64,000 bases of DNA, from the NCBI GenBank assembly GCA_030581615.1, contig JAKTTT010000027.1, positions 1 through 64,000 of the forward strand. The letters run 5' to 3'. A program made the translations under genes and the position numbers. The first letter of the stretch is position 1. Each line of letters starts with the position of its first letter. Below the pieces are notes generated by a model, which made no database searches, was not told where the DNA came from, and worked only from the letters and a program-made list of their open reading frames with translations. Shown one piece after another: positions 53,867 to 64,000 of the stretch. This stretch comes from Alloascoidea africana (Eukaryota; Ascomycota; Alloascoideomycetes; Alloascoideales; Alloascoideaceae).

Positions 53867-56808
53867 CCGCTTTTCTAAAAAAAAAAAATGCTTAGATTTG
53901 ATATAAACTGAATTGGTATGACATGTGAGAAGAACAGTAACCGATCTTATACAAGGTTTTAATTTGTCTACGACAAAAGAGCGCTTTTATTTGTTAGATA
54001 AGAAACCCAAATCAAAGTCTCTCCCTGAGCTCATCATATCAATCACTCTTTCAACTTTTGTCTCTTTGTAAAGATTAGAATGTAGAAAAGCACAATTGGC
54101 ATGAGCAGGTGTCAAAAAGGAATTGTGCTTTAACAAGAAACGTTTCTCTTTTTTTTTTTTTTTTTTTTTGGCTTGCTTGTTTTTCGGGGTTCCTGCCAGC
54201 TGTTTAGTCCCTGATCCGTGATGCTCGGACCTGGCGGGTAGTACAGATTCAAGGTCCCCAATATTACGGCGGCATGCGATGGGTATAGCTAGTTCCGATC
54301 CCCAAAGTATTATGAGATCAATGATCACCTGAGAACGGCAAGCAAAGTGGGGGGTAAAAAAACATAGCATAGCTAGTCCGGTGTTCCCTAAAGGGCATCA
54401 TAATTGGCAAATCAAAGGAAAACAGATCGACAGATACAAAAAAAAAGCATGAAGATATCAAGTTAAATTGTTCTAGATGACATAAAACGGTTCGACGAAC
54501 GGAAGTATCACCGGGGTATAGGAGAAAACTCTAAAAGCAGTGGCTAACAACGATGAAAAATTGAAGTTTGAAGTTTAGAGACACGATCATAGAGCTGCTG
54601 AAGAGGGGGAGGGGGTCACATTTAGCATATACAAGAAATGAAAAAGAAAGGAAAAAAAAAAGATGAAAGCACTATTCACAACCATTCACAACAGTGTTTT
54701 CAAAAAGTAAGACCAGTTGAAAAAAGGAAAATGCAGTCATGCCGATAATCGCTGCATTATCCTATAGTATTGAAGGAATTACAAAACAAAAACAAAAAAG
54801 ACCTTCGAGAGACCTTACGATAATAAAATGTTGGTTGTTCGGTTTCTTCAAGGGTTTCCGTCGTTCCATGGTTCAAGGTTCTCTGTTTAAATGTATGTTG
54901 GTATTAAAAGGTCTAGAAGAGTGAGGTACTAAAAGGTATATCGGTTTGTCTTCCTATGACAGGTACTGTGTAATCCAGCCAACCAAGTACTTTCCTGTAT
55001 TGGTTTTATTTCCAGCATCGTATATAATTAATAATGGGGGGACAGAGCTTTGGGTTTTTAATGGGTTTCCCCCTTTTGTAGAGATAATTTTTGGTTAACT
55101 TGGCTTGGTGGTGCATTTCCAATTATGTAAAAGTTTTTCTAGAAGCCAGTCTAGATACAGCAGAGCAGCTCCTTTGGATATTCTTCCAGTCCAACCTTTT
55201 GATAGAGCATTACGAGAAACAGGAAGAGGGAAATTCAAAATACAACCCTTTTTCTTTTCTTTCCGTATTTAGTAAAGCGGTATACGGACATATATGATAG
55301 TTATCTTTGAATACATCCCTAATTAATGTTGTTGTTTTTTTCCATGCTGTATATTCCCGTTTGAAGCGAATTGATCATGACATCTAACCGGGAGACAAGA
55401 TACGGCAATTACTAGGAGGTTGTCTAATGTCCATGTCTGTGAATGCAAGTGCCACGCGACAAGGGAAGAAAAACAACAATAACGTATAGACTTGCTTGCT
55501 GGTTACAGCTAACAGAAAGACTTTTTATCCATTTATCGGCTTTGGAAGATATGGATGGGTCACACAATGTAACACCAAAAAAAGGCATAAAATCAAAACT
55601 GGGGCAATTAGGGACTGGTTTTAGACTAGAAAAAGAATGACCGGAAACAGTAACAGTAATAGTAACGGAAGGAAATGCGGAGGTTTCTGTGACCAGCCAG
55701 CAGCAACTGTGAAAGGGAAAAAATGTGGAGGATTGATAGATGACCAGCAAGTCAATTCAGTAGCTTGTTTCTTGTACCACAAAACATCTAAACACTGTCG
55801 AAGCTTGAACCCATTGATTTTGGATTCTACAGGTGCAAATAATGCATAGCATATTGTGATGAGAGTAAATTTTGGGTTTGAAAATTAATTTCAAAATGTC
55901 TTCAATGGGTGGAACAGGGTCCCTACATGTCAAGACGGGAAAGATGGAATGGGCGCGAGCGTGTTTGGATTGTGGAAGAAGGACAATGAAGGGGACGAGC
56001 CAAAATTTGAAGTTTGGGTGTGATACGCTATGCTACGGTACTGGGCTAGGCTGGAGTGGACTGGAGTGGACTGTGATTGAGGGATCAACAACGTTCGATC
56101 GCGTTGGATATACGAGCAGGATGTATGGTGATGGAGATGGATTATGCTTCAGAAGTTTAAACGGGGGGAGCACCACGCGTTTAAACGGTTACGGAGCGTG
56201 GCAGTCGGCGTGGAAATGGCAACAAGAGGTTTCAAATAGGGGCTGCCGGTAATATAACGGTCTGGCAGAGAGAGTGAAACAGCATGGCATCATCATGATG
56301 AGGATGAAGAGGATGTCTACTCACAGTCCTGTGCTGAGCTGTAAGGTGGTGGCAGCGTGTGTGAAAAGTTTGAAAAGGGAAACAGAGACACGGTTTACAC
56401 ATATGGCCGGTGGGCACTGATTGAGTGATTGAGTGATTGATTGAAGGATATGGCCCATTAATCCCGTTTTTATCCCTTTTGATTTTGATTTTGCTTTTAC
56501 TTTTGCTTTTGCTTTTGCTTTGGGTGGTAGTATGGAGTATCGTGTTCTGCCCCTGCCAGCAGCGAGCCCACCGGGGACCCTTTCCCATGTATTTAGATGT
56601 ATTGTTTTTACTCTACAAAGCTTTCACGGGCCCTGCCAAAGGGTTCCTGAACAGGCAAGAGGGGGACGATGGAGATATACAATCTCCAAAAGCGTGGTCT
56701 CTCCCAGGCACCGTTTTCACCATTCCCTGTTCACGGTTCTCGCCGCGATCAGAATCAGAACCGCGATCAGAATCATATTTACACCACAACTACGAAGACC
56801 CACCCACA

Positions 56809-56810
<2 letters not shown>

Positions 56811-56845
<35 letters not shown>

Positions 56846-56860
56846 ACTCCTACTCCTACT
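56811..56860. repeat. CTCCTG/CTCCTA hexamer microsatellite
   Basis: Eight tandem hexamers, five CTCCTG then three CTCCTA, in the upstream region of the Gic-like gene. They create open frames on both strands encoding Cys-Ser or Arg-Ser runs that are not credible genes. Confidence 0.85.
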
Positions 56861-57389
56861 CTTGCAAAAATGCGAGGCAGCTCGCCTGGGCCGAAATGAA
56901 AGCCCACCGTTGGACTTTTGCCTTTGGCACAGGCGCATGCAATAATAAAAGAAACACAAAAAAAACGGCGGCGCTTTTCCCTCCTTCCGCCCACGAACAC
57001 CCACACACCCATATTATAATACGTGGGAATTCCCAGGCGTGTCGCCTGCTCGCGCACGCACCCGCCCGCGTGCGCGTGCGTTGCGTGTGCGTCTACAAAC
57101 TGTACACACTCGCGTGTGTGTATGCGCGTGTGCGCGGGCGGGGAACCCGGCCGCGGGGGTCGCGAGCGTGTCTGTGTGCCGGGACCCGGGCCCGGGACCC
57201 GCGCCGCACCGGGCGCTGTTTGTTTATTTTGCAAAAGAAATTGGTCCGGTGCTTTTTCACCTGCTGGGCTCCATCGATTTCCATATATTTCGTCCTGGAT
57301 CCGCCCATCTTTCGCTCTCTCTCTTTTCTCGTTTCTCTTTCCCCCTATCTCCAACACTCCAGCTTCACACCTCCGTCAATTTGCTTCTC

Positions 57390-58796
57390 ATGAGCTTACA
57401 GACACGAACTCCACACGCTAGAAAGGACTCTGCAAACCGCCCCAAGATGGGATCGCTCTGGCTGGACGAGGAGGAGGATGTCGTTCCGCCAATCGGCAAG
57501 ACTAGCTCACATTCTCACTCCCGGTCTCGTTCACGGTCTCTCAAACACTCGATCTCCCTCTCCTATATGACATTTGATAGCAAGACCCAAGGCTCCAACA
57601 ACAATAACAATAACAATAACTCAAACATCAACAGCAGCTCCCAGGCCCAAGCCAAATCACGGTCCGGATTCAGTCTCATCAACAAAATGAAGAGAAGCAG
57701 CAACTCCCAGCTCGCCGCAAAGGCAAAGCTCAGCAAAGTGCCCATTTCAACCCCCTTCAACTTCAACCACGTCGCCCATATGAGCGAACAGTGCTCGTTC
57801 GGCATCAACGAGTCGCTCAACTTGCAAACCCCCGTGCCCGAAGCCCGAAGCTCCTGTCACTCGCCCACGCGATCAAACTCTACTGTATCCTCAAATTCCT
57901 CGGATACTTTCTTCAGAATGTCCACGGGAACCGTGTCCTCGGCCTCGACCTCGTACGACACGGTCTCGAATGGAAAACAGCCTCAGCAGTACCAGCAGAA
58001 GACCAGCTACAGTGCCACGGCCGCCTCGTTCTCGCACTCTCGGTTTTTCAGCCACGGCTCGCGAGGCTCGGTGGGCTCGCACCACTCCATGGCCAAGGCG
58101 CTCCACGAAGAGCCGCCCCATGCTCTGAAAAACTCCAAGTCGCTGTCCCAGATCCAGATCGACACCCCCAGAAGTGCTCCTTTGCCGCCTCTGCCGCCAA
58201 TGCCCACGAACGTGAAGCTCAGAGACTCCATCTCGGCCTACACCACCAAGCCTCTGCGGTCCAGAGACAACTCCGTGGCCTCGCTGTCCGAGCTCGAGAA
58301 AGAACACCTCATGAGCCTGAAGAGCTCTGCCAAACAAGCCCAGTCCGCGTCCTCGACCGCGTCCGCGTCCACGGCCGCCTCCTACCGATCCTCGGCCTCC
58401 AGCTCCATCCTGCCTCCCCATAACAGACAGCCCTCGACCGCGGAGGACGCTGCTATGGCCTCCAGAACCCGCAGCGGCGCCAGCTGGTCGATCTGGTCCT
58501 CGTCCGAGAGCCCGATCCAGGGCCAGGTCGTGGATCTGATGGAGCAGGTCCGGTTGCTGGACGACGAGCTCGCGGACGAATATCCGCAAGTGCTGGACGA
58601 GGACGAGGACGAGCATACTCTGCCGCTCCGTCTGCCCAGCGAGCCTTCTCACCAGCTTCAGCATCAGCATCAGCACAAGAACAAGAACAAGAACAAGAGC
58701 ACCAGCTCCGAGGAATCCGCCCCAAACAGCAAATCAGAAAAAACCAGGAATGGCAGAACAACGATTCTGCTCCCATCCCACTACGAACTGGTTTAA
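57390..58796 (+). CDS. CRIB-motif Cdc42 effector, Gic1/Gic2-like
   Basis: The 468-residue product from 57390 (MSLQTRTPHARK) has a second candidate start at 57447 (MGSLWLDEEEDV). The SLWLDEEE segment resembles the SIWIDEDQE element near the Gic1/2 N-terminus. A CRIB motif follows: ISTPFNFNHVAHM (about 115-127), fitting ISxPxxFxHxxH, the Cdc42-GTP-binding signature. The rest is Ser-rich and low-complexity, with polyproline PLPPLPPMP (about 269-277). An acidic segment (DDELADEYPQVLDEDEDEH) and a His-Gln/Lys-Asn repeat lie near the end. Gic proteins link Cdc42 to actin and septin polarisation in bud emergence. The frame stays open upstream through GC-rich promoter DNA, which is unlikely to be coding. 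Coding GC content is clearly higher than in neighbours. Confidence 0.75.
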   Translation: MSLQTRTPHARKDSANRPKMGSLWLDEEEDVVPPIGKTSSHSHSRSRSRSLKHSISLSYMTFDSKTQGSNNNNNNNNSNINSSSQAQAKSRSGFSLINKMKRSSNSQLAAKAKLSKVPISTPFNFNHVAHMSEQCSFGINESLNLQTPVPEARSSCHSPTRSNSTVSSNSSDTFFRMSTGTVSSASTSYDTVSNGKQPQQYQQKTSYSATAASFSHSRFFSHGSRGSVGSHHSMAKALHEEPPHALKNSKSLSQIQIDTPRSAPLPPLPPMPTNVKLRDSISAYTTKPLRSRDNSVASLSELEKEHLMSLKSSAKQAQSASSTASASTAASYRSSASSSILPPHNRQPSTAEDAAMASRTRSGASWSIWSSSESPIQGQVVDLMEQVRLLDDELADEYPQVLDEDEDEHTLPLRLPSEPSHQLQHQHQHKNKNKNKSTSSEESAPNSKSEKTRNGRTTILLPSHYELV

Positions 58797-60778
58797 AACC
58801 TAACCCAGAAATAAATTATTAAAAATCACCCATTTCCATCTTTAATCTTATTCGTTTTGGCGTTTCACGTATGGTGGCTTTCTTTTTCTTTTTCTCTTTC
58901 TTTTTCATTTGAGAGAAAGAGAGGAAAACAAAAAATAAACATTTTGAATCTGGTATTCAAATAAACGGGACTTACAAACGACTGGTACTCGAATACTTCA
59001 ACCTCCTTTTTCTTTTTTTTTTTATTATTATCCTCTGGTTTTTCTTGGACATGGTTTTTTTTTTTTAAAAAAAAAAGCTCCTACTCATATTCTTTTGCTG
59101 CGGCTAAGGCTATTCCTCTTCCTCTTCCTCTTCGTTACGAACGTTCATGCTTATAGAATCAAAAGTTAATGATGTTGCTCTTTGGTGATGGATTCGACTG
59201 GTGCTACTCCTTATTTTTTTTTCTTTTCCTTTAACCCGCCTGCCCCCTTTGTCTTTGGTTTTCTTATTCTTATTGATAGATGGTTATGTGTTTTGTTTTT
59301 TTGGGGGGAATCAAAAGCAAAGGAGAGACAGATGATGAATTGCGGTTTTTTTTGTTTTTTTTGGTGTTCTGGTGCTGTCTTCTCCCTGGTTTGCCCCGGA
59401 ATATCACTATGCAATGGTTGATTCATTGTTACTGCCATCTTCTCTCACTCGCTTTTAGGTTTCCTATTTCTTGTTTTTAGATTTTCACGTCATAAGAAAG
59501 GGAAGGTTTCTTGTTACTACTAAATATATTGTTTACTCTCGGCTTCTTGTTCACTACTACTGCTCCTGTTACTACAAAATCATGTTTTTAATCCTCTTCT
59601 TCCTCCACTACATCATCATTTCTTGCAACTTTCTTAGTTTTTTGTTGTTTTTTCAAATGGCCTGGATAATTTGAAATCGCTTTCCAAAAATACCAAAAAA
59701 AGAAACAGAAAAAAAGTCTGGTACTTTGGCGATTCCTGGTACAATCTGATGGCTGGCGTTGAACTTGACTGGAAAGAAGAATGCAGATTCTGAATGTAAA
59801 GAGGAACATTGTATGTTTACACACATTATTGATTGTACAAAAGAAAACAGAACAGTATACATAGCTTGCTAGTAAAGAGTAATAATACAAACATTGTTGT
59901 GCTTATCATTTATCATCTTCATCATCAGATCAATTACAGATCCGTCATCCGATTATTAATCTTTTAACTACAAGTTTTGGAATTGATCAAGACATTCATT
60001 GACAAAAATCTTACAGCTTCTCGTAAAGATCTGAAGGATGTAATTTCCAGATCTGCTGTTTCAACAAACATGGGAAAGATCCCAAGGTTTTCTTAAATTT
60101 TAAAACCCTCTAGAAGCATCATACATGTGTGGAATACACACCCGCAATCCATGATGATGATGATGGAAGCGCCACGCCTACACTACGTGGGTGTTGGTTT
60201 TTGGAAACACGCATGGACATGGACAGAAGGGTGTGTTCTGCCTTGTGTTTCTCTGCCTCCTTTTTCTATTTCTATTTTATTGAATCAAATTTAAATTTTT
60301 GTATTGGTTATTTTTGCATTTGAGTGAGTATCTGATGGGTTGTCCAGTAATTGGTGCTCTCATAGAAGAGAAACAAACCTTTGGACTGCGGCGTGGTAAA
60401 GTATGCAAAAGGTATTGGAACTTTTAAGGCAGCATGCGCCATTCATTCGTTTATGTTTAGATCTCCAAAAGAAAAATAAGCCCGCCTATTCTTATTTGTT
60501 TTAAGCCTGAAATTAGCGCTCTCTTCCATAGAGTATTGTTCCATTTTATATCCGCTTGGGATGTTCAATAAAATAGGAAAGGTACAGAATGATTTGGATC
60601 CTAAGAACATCATCATTTTCATCATCACTAAGAAAAACACTGGATCAGGAAATCAAATGTTCTAAACCTCTATTTTCTATATGTCTGCTTCCCATCAAGG
60701 CTTTTTCTATTTTGATGCGTAGAGAAAAGGGATGCCAGGCGCGACTGAAAAAAAAAAAAAAGAAAGAGTTACTGCAAA

Positions 60779-61151
60779 ATGCCTAATCCTGAATCTATAT
60801 CTGAAACCGAATCTGTGATGCATCCATCAGACAGTATTGAGCAGAGCCGAGCCTTGAGTAAGGCCAAATCCGGACCAAATCAAGACGATAGCATTGCATC
60901 TTTCTATTCATTTTCTTATCGAGTGCATTCCTAATTCGTTATATTTCGATTGATTCTGGACAGAAAAGCCTGTTTTCGCTCCTTCGTTTAACACACAAGC
61001 TCTCTTACATGCGGTTGCAAACCCTACCCTTCTTACCAAATATGGATACAAAAGGCTGGAGAAATGCAACCCTACTGAGAAACAGGTACCTCAAACAGCT
61101 GGATACCAGACATGCTCTACAGGATGCCAACTAGGATATGGGCTGAGCTGA
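60779..61151 (+). CDS. Possible small two-exon gene, unrecognised
   Basis: An ATG at 60779 opens MPNPESISETESVMHPSDSI; the frame can be joined across a putative 106-nt intron (60858-60963, GTAAGG donor, CTAAT branch-like, CAG acceptor). The join continues to PVFAPSFNTQALLHAVANPT and LLTKYGYKRLEKCNPTEKQ before stopping at 61149-61151 (88 residues). Composition looks protein-like and the frame is preserved across the splice, but I recognise no family. A further exon is possible after the GAAACAG at about 61084. It could also be the remnant of a larger gene. Confidence 0.28.
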
Positions 61152-61473
61152 AACTCTTTCCATCTGTTCCTGCCTTTTCGATACCTCAGACATGTGTATG
61201 TTTCCTATTGATTACTTATCGAGTCCCTAGATTTGAACCCAAAAAGAAGAAGAAAAAGAAAAAGAGTGCAGTCTTCTACATATGTGAAAAGTGCTTTCCT
61301 CAAGCAAGCGCCCTAGTATTATCCACCTGGTAAATCAAAAACAAGAATGTATTTACTTTAATACCATGATATGTCGATTTGAGACAGATGGACGGAATTG
61401 GTATTCCTCTCTTACCAACAAAAGCTTCTAGAAGCCCACATCACAGAAAACAAGGATTAACCAAAATGAGGAA

Positions 61474-61522
61474 AGACCGATAGACCGATAGACCGATAGA
61501 AAAATAGAAAAATAGAAAAATT
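61474..61522. repeat. Compound GACCGATA / AAAATAG tandem repeat
   Basis: Three AGACCGAT units are followed by three AAAATAG-like units. Non-coding. Confidence 0.75.
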
Positions 61523-61841
61523 GAAAACGAAAATCAATAAAACGGGTTAATCAGTACATGAACCACATTCACCAGAGCATATTCAAAATTTAGGCAGGAT
61601 AATGTGAACGGCAAGACAAAAGTGACATCTTCACATCATCATCATCAGCATCACATGTGAAAAAATTCAAATTCACAGGAAAAGTTTAAAAGGATTCAAC
61701 TGTTGTTCTTGAATTGAACTAAAAAGCATAAAACATCGAGACTCTGGATTTCTGGAAACCCCCAAGTTTTGGATAATCTATATCGTACCGTTTGTGCAGG
61801 GGTCGGTCCGTGTAAACTCCTTCCTCCTTAGTGCTACCTGT

Positions 61842-61861
61842 CTATCTATCTATCTATCTAT
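61842..61861. repeat. CTAT tetramer microsatellite
   Basis: About five tandem TCTA/CTAT units. Non-coding. Confidence 0.8.
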
Positions 61862-62899
61862 TAACCTGGAGAAACAGAATTCTTACAGAGAAAAAGACAC
61901 AACCAACCCCCGGGTTATTCAGGATTACGCAAAGTCGAAATTGGGGTTGAAATTGCAACGTTAATTAAAAATGGAAAAAAATTGAATAGCTCCTTTTCCT
62001 CGTATTGACTTGATGGGGGCTTCTATTACATTGTAGCACGTGTCTACTATATCTTAGTGATACCAACATTAGCATTTGGAGGTTTTGCCATTTGTCAAAT
62101 AAAAATAAAAATCTCTCGTTGTGTCGAGACAAAAAGGCCAAACCGTTAAAGTTGACAATCAGACCAGTCTTCCGTAGATTTTTACTGTCACTTTAAAAAG
62201 TCGTTAATGCGTGTCTAAGACAAATTAAAAGAAAGACACCCCGAAAAAGATGAAATTCTAGATTTAATTACACCACAATGGGGATCAACTGCCCCAACTT
62301 CAACAAAAAAACAGGGGCAAAAGAGCGAGCGATGTTCAGGTCCCGAATCCAAAATTCGAAATGTCTTACTGAGATCGACGGTCCTGGGGTTTTGGGTTTT
62401 TCTTTTTTGGTTTGGGATCATACCGGAGCTTTACATTCCGGGAACACAAAGCAGAGTAGAAATTGGAAAGAAGGGCCGAAAACACCAAAATCGCGGAACA
62501 GAGTCGCCAGTTCAACTGTATTAAAAGCAATTGTGGAACGAAGGGGGAAAAAGAAACCTAGTGCAAGGCCCCTTCTGTACTCTATGATGGTAACTCCTTT
62601 TCGCGAGTTCCCAAGTCCCAGGATTCTGTACTCATTAGAAAATACGATATGCCCTTTTTATATTTCTGCAATTAGAAAGCTAGAAAAATTGTATTATCGG
62701 CTTATCAAAAACTTTGGATCCTCAAAAGTTTTAATGGAAAAGAATAGGACAATTATCTTTTAGGCCCGCATTGAAAATACCCCTGTCCAAAATCATCACT
62801 GACATCTACAATGCTGATATATACTTGTTGTTGTAAATTTCAGTACACAATGTGTACATCTCAGCTCAACTACTCATCATCTATTTACTAAAAACCAAA

Positions 62900-63454
62900 A
62901 TGACTGATAGATTGACACAACTCCAGCTTTGCCTAGACCAGGTAGGTAAATTATTTAATCTGTTTATGAAAATATGCTTTATGAGTTTTGTTTGTTAACT
63001 TTTTTTTAATTCTTTCCAGCTTGTTGAACAATTCTGTGCAACACTCAACTACGTGGACAAGAATCATGATTTTGTGCCCGAACAAGGAGAACAAAAAATA
63101 ACAGATCCTCAAGGTAAGAACTTTTTAATCGTTTGTTTGTATCGGAAAGTTATCTAACCATGGTTTTTTTTAGCAACCGTCGCAAAGCCGGAGGAATTTG
63201 AATCAACAATAGATGAGTTGACCCAAGATATTATAACAAAATCTCAACAAATCTTGATGCTGATTATGTCATTACCTGGAGTTGGAGTCTCATCTGAACA
63301 ACAATTGGCAAAGATCGAAAGTTTGCATAAAGAGTTAATAGACGTGGAAAAAGAAAAAGAATTGGCCGTCCAGCGGAAAGACGAGCTGTTGATGTGGTGT
63401 AATGAGCTGATTCTTCAAGTCTCGAATGGAATAGCCGGTGCTCGATTACCCTAA
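62900..63454 (+). CDS. MED21: Mediator subunit Med21 (Srb7), three exons
   Basis: Exons are 62900-62941, 63020-63113 and 63174-63454; introns of 78 and 60 nt have GTAGGT and GTAAGA donors, the second with a CTAAC branch site. The 138-residue product starts MTDRLTQLQLCLDQ and continues LVEQFCATLNYVDKNHDF, almost the yeast Srb7 N-terminus. A predicted coiled coil follows (STIDELTQDIITKSQQILML, then LPGVGVSSEQQLAKIESL), which pairs with Med7. Length agrees with yeast Med21 (140). It belongs to the Mediator middle module. Confidence 0.96.
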
Positions 63455-64000
63455 GACTTGTAACTTTGGAAGATACCTCTCGTTCTTTGCAGATTCAATT
63501 AGAAAGGCATATTTTTGTTAGACTTGGTTTACGATGAACAGTCTTGGTTCCTCCTGTTTACGATGTGTTTTTTTAGAAACCTATCATACACTGTAATGTG
63601 TATGCATCTTGCATTGACAAAAAGGGAGAAATTTGTTGTTCTGCAATGCTTTGGAACCATTTTTACGAATCTTGCGGTCTACTGGAGGTTGTATAATTGT
63701 CACAATGATGTTTGAGCATTTAAAAAAATATTTGCTTTTTCTTCAAGACACATAATATGACTCACGAATCTCATAGCAATTGAAAATTGGCTCGGTTTAT
63801 ATACAACTAAGCAAGGATTTATGATATGGAAGGGGAATAAAAATCAATTTTGTAAAGGAATAATAAGCCTCGTTTTGAAGCTTTCTTGCCAAAATAGAAA
63901 GTGAGGTTTGGGTGAAAGGTCAAGTGTCAATTGAGTGAAAAATTTCTTTGTCTGCACTAGAAGAAGACACAATAATACGTTCAATTGCTGGTGATAAATC
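63455..64000. other. 3' flank of MED21 to window end
   Basis: No gene recognised in the last 546 bp. A 66-codon frame at 63515-63715 has no recognisable content. Confidence 0.5.

Larger units (their letters stand above)
52683..57389. other. 4.7-kb gene-poor region with low-complexity DNA
   Basis: No convincing gene. The left part (52.7-55.4 kb) is AT-rich with poly-A/T runs (21 T at 54149-54169) and a hexamer run at 53825-53866. A GC-richer block with possible hairpins lies at about 54181-54360. From 56.4 kb there are pyrimidine/purine repeats (TTTTGC-type at 56475-56520) and the CTCCTG array. A strongly GC-rich segment (about 57030-57225) with CGCGTG- and CCCGGG-rich sequence runs up to the Gic-like gene. 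Long open frames at 56437-57393 arise from these repeats. MCB-like ACGCGT occurs at about 56177-56182. Confidence 0.5.
58797..62899. other. 4.1-kb gene-poor region
   Basis: No recognised gene. It is AT-rich with many poly-A/T and pyrimidine runs, a GACCGATA/AAAATAG tandem stretch (61474-61522) and a CTAT tetramer run (61842-61861). Two weak coding candidates are listed separately (60779-61151) or noted here: a 161-codon plus-strand frame at 62278-62763 with basic composition and no recognisable domain. Confidence 0.45.

Noticed and set aside
56437-57393. 318-codon open frame and an overlapping opposite-strand 192-codon frame
   Set aside because: Both are produced by the hexamer microsatellite and GC-rich promoter repeats. 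Composition is low-complexity Leu, Cys-Ser, Arg and Thr with no domain.
62278-62763. 161-codon frame in the gene desert
   Set aside because: No recognisable domain, no family resemblance, and no conserved start context. It is kept only as a remark in the intergenic entry.

Overview
This window looks like nuclear DNA of a budding yeast (Saccharomycotina). It carries fungal-specific genes (HIS4 fusion, RPN4, SPA2, a copper-fist factor, an SRP1/TIP1-type wall protein, a Gic-like Cdc42 effector) together with housekeeping genes close to Saccharomyces counterparts. It is intron-rich for a budding yeast: I infer 17 short spliceosomal introns (about 56-161 nt) in 11 genes, with GTATGT, GTAAGT or GTGAGT donors and CTAAC or CTGAC branch sites. 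CTG sits at conserved leucine positions (for example in the FRS2 C-terminus), so CUG appears to be read as Leu. Together this points to an early-diverging lineage (Dipodascaceae/Trichomonascaceae-like) rather than Saccharomyces or the CUG-Ser clade. I cannot name the species.

Layout. 0-7 kb is accessory and partly decayed: a broken unknown ORF, an intact copper-fist regulator, relics of ATP2 (F1-beta) and of a hexose transporter, then a secreted pepsin-fold protein that has lost both catalytic aspartates. 7-28 kb holds POP5, an EMI1-like gene, a methionine-R-sulfoxide reductase, a His-rich GPI wall protein, a four-exon glutaredoxin-like gene lacking both active-site cysteines, HIS4 with Gcn4-type sites, a long Bik1/CLIP-170, a GATA factor, a Std1/Mth1-like glucose regulator, an Iec1-like zinc-finger protein and FRS2. 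28-41 kb holds RPS13 (with a 33-nt exon), a divergent H3/H4 pair on a GC-rich promoter, RPN4, ROK1, mitoribosomal mL57 and SPA2 with a degenerate phospho-type repeat. 41-53 kb holds RAD9, MRPS16, RRP12 and ULP1. From 52.7 to 62.9 kb there is one convincing gene, a CRIB-motif (Gic-like) Cdc42 effector, flanked by more than 4 kb of apparently non-coding, low-complexity DNA on each side. MED21 closes the window.

Functional groupings. Ribosome production is well represented (POP5, RPS13, ROK1, RRP12, and mitoribosomal mL57 and bS16m). Polarity and cytoskeleton genes are SPA2, the Gic-like gene and BIK1. Nuclear regulation includes RAD9, ULP1, RPN4, H3/H4, MED21, Iec1-like and GATA. No intact mobile element, CRISPR array, rRNA gene or convincing tRNA gene was seen.

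The most unusual items are the cysteine-less glutaredoxin-like gene with its inferred 9-nt microexon, the non-catalytic aspartyl-protease-like secreted protein, and the cluster of decayed housekeeping-gene copies at the left edge. All gene names rest on sequence recognition by eye. No database search was run.
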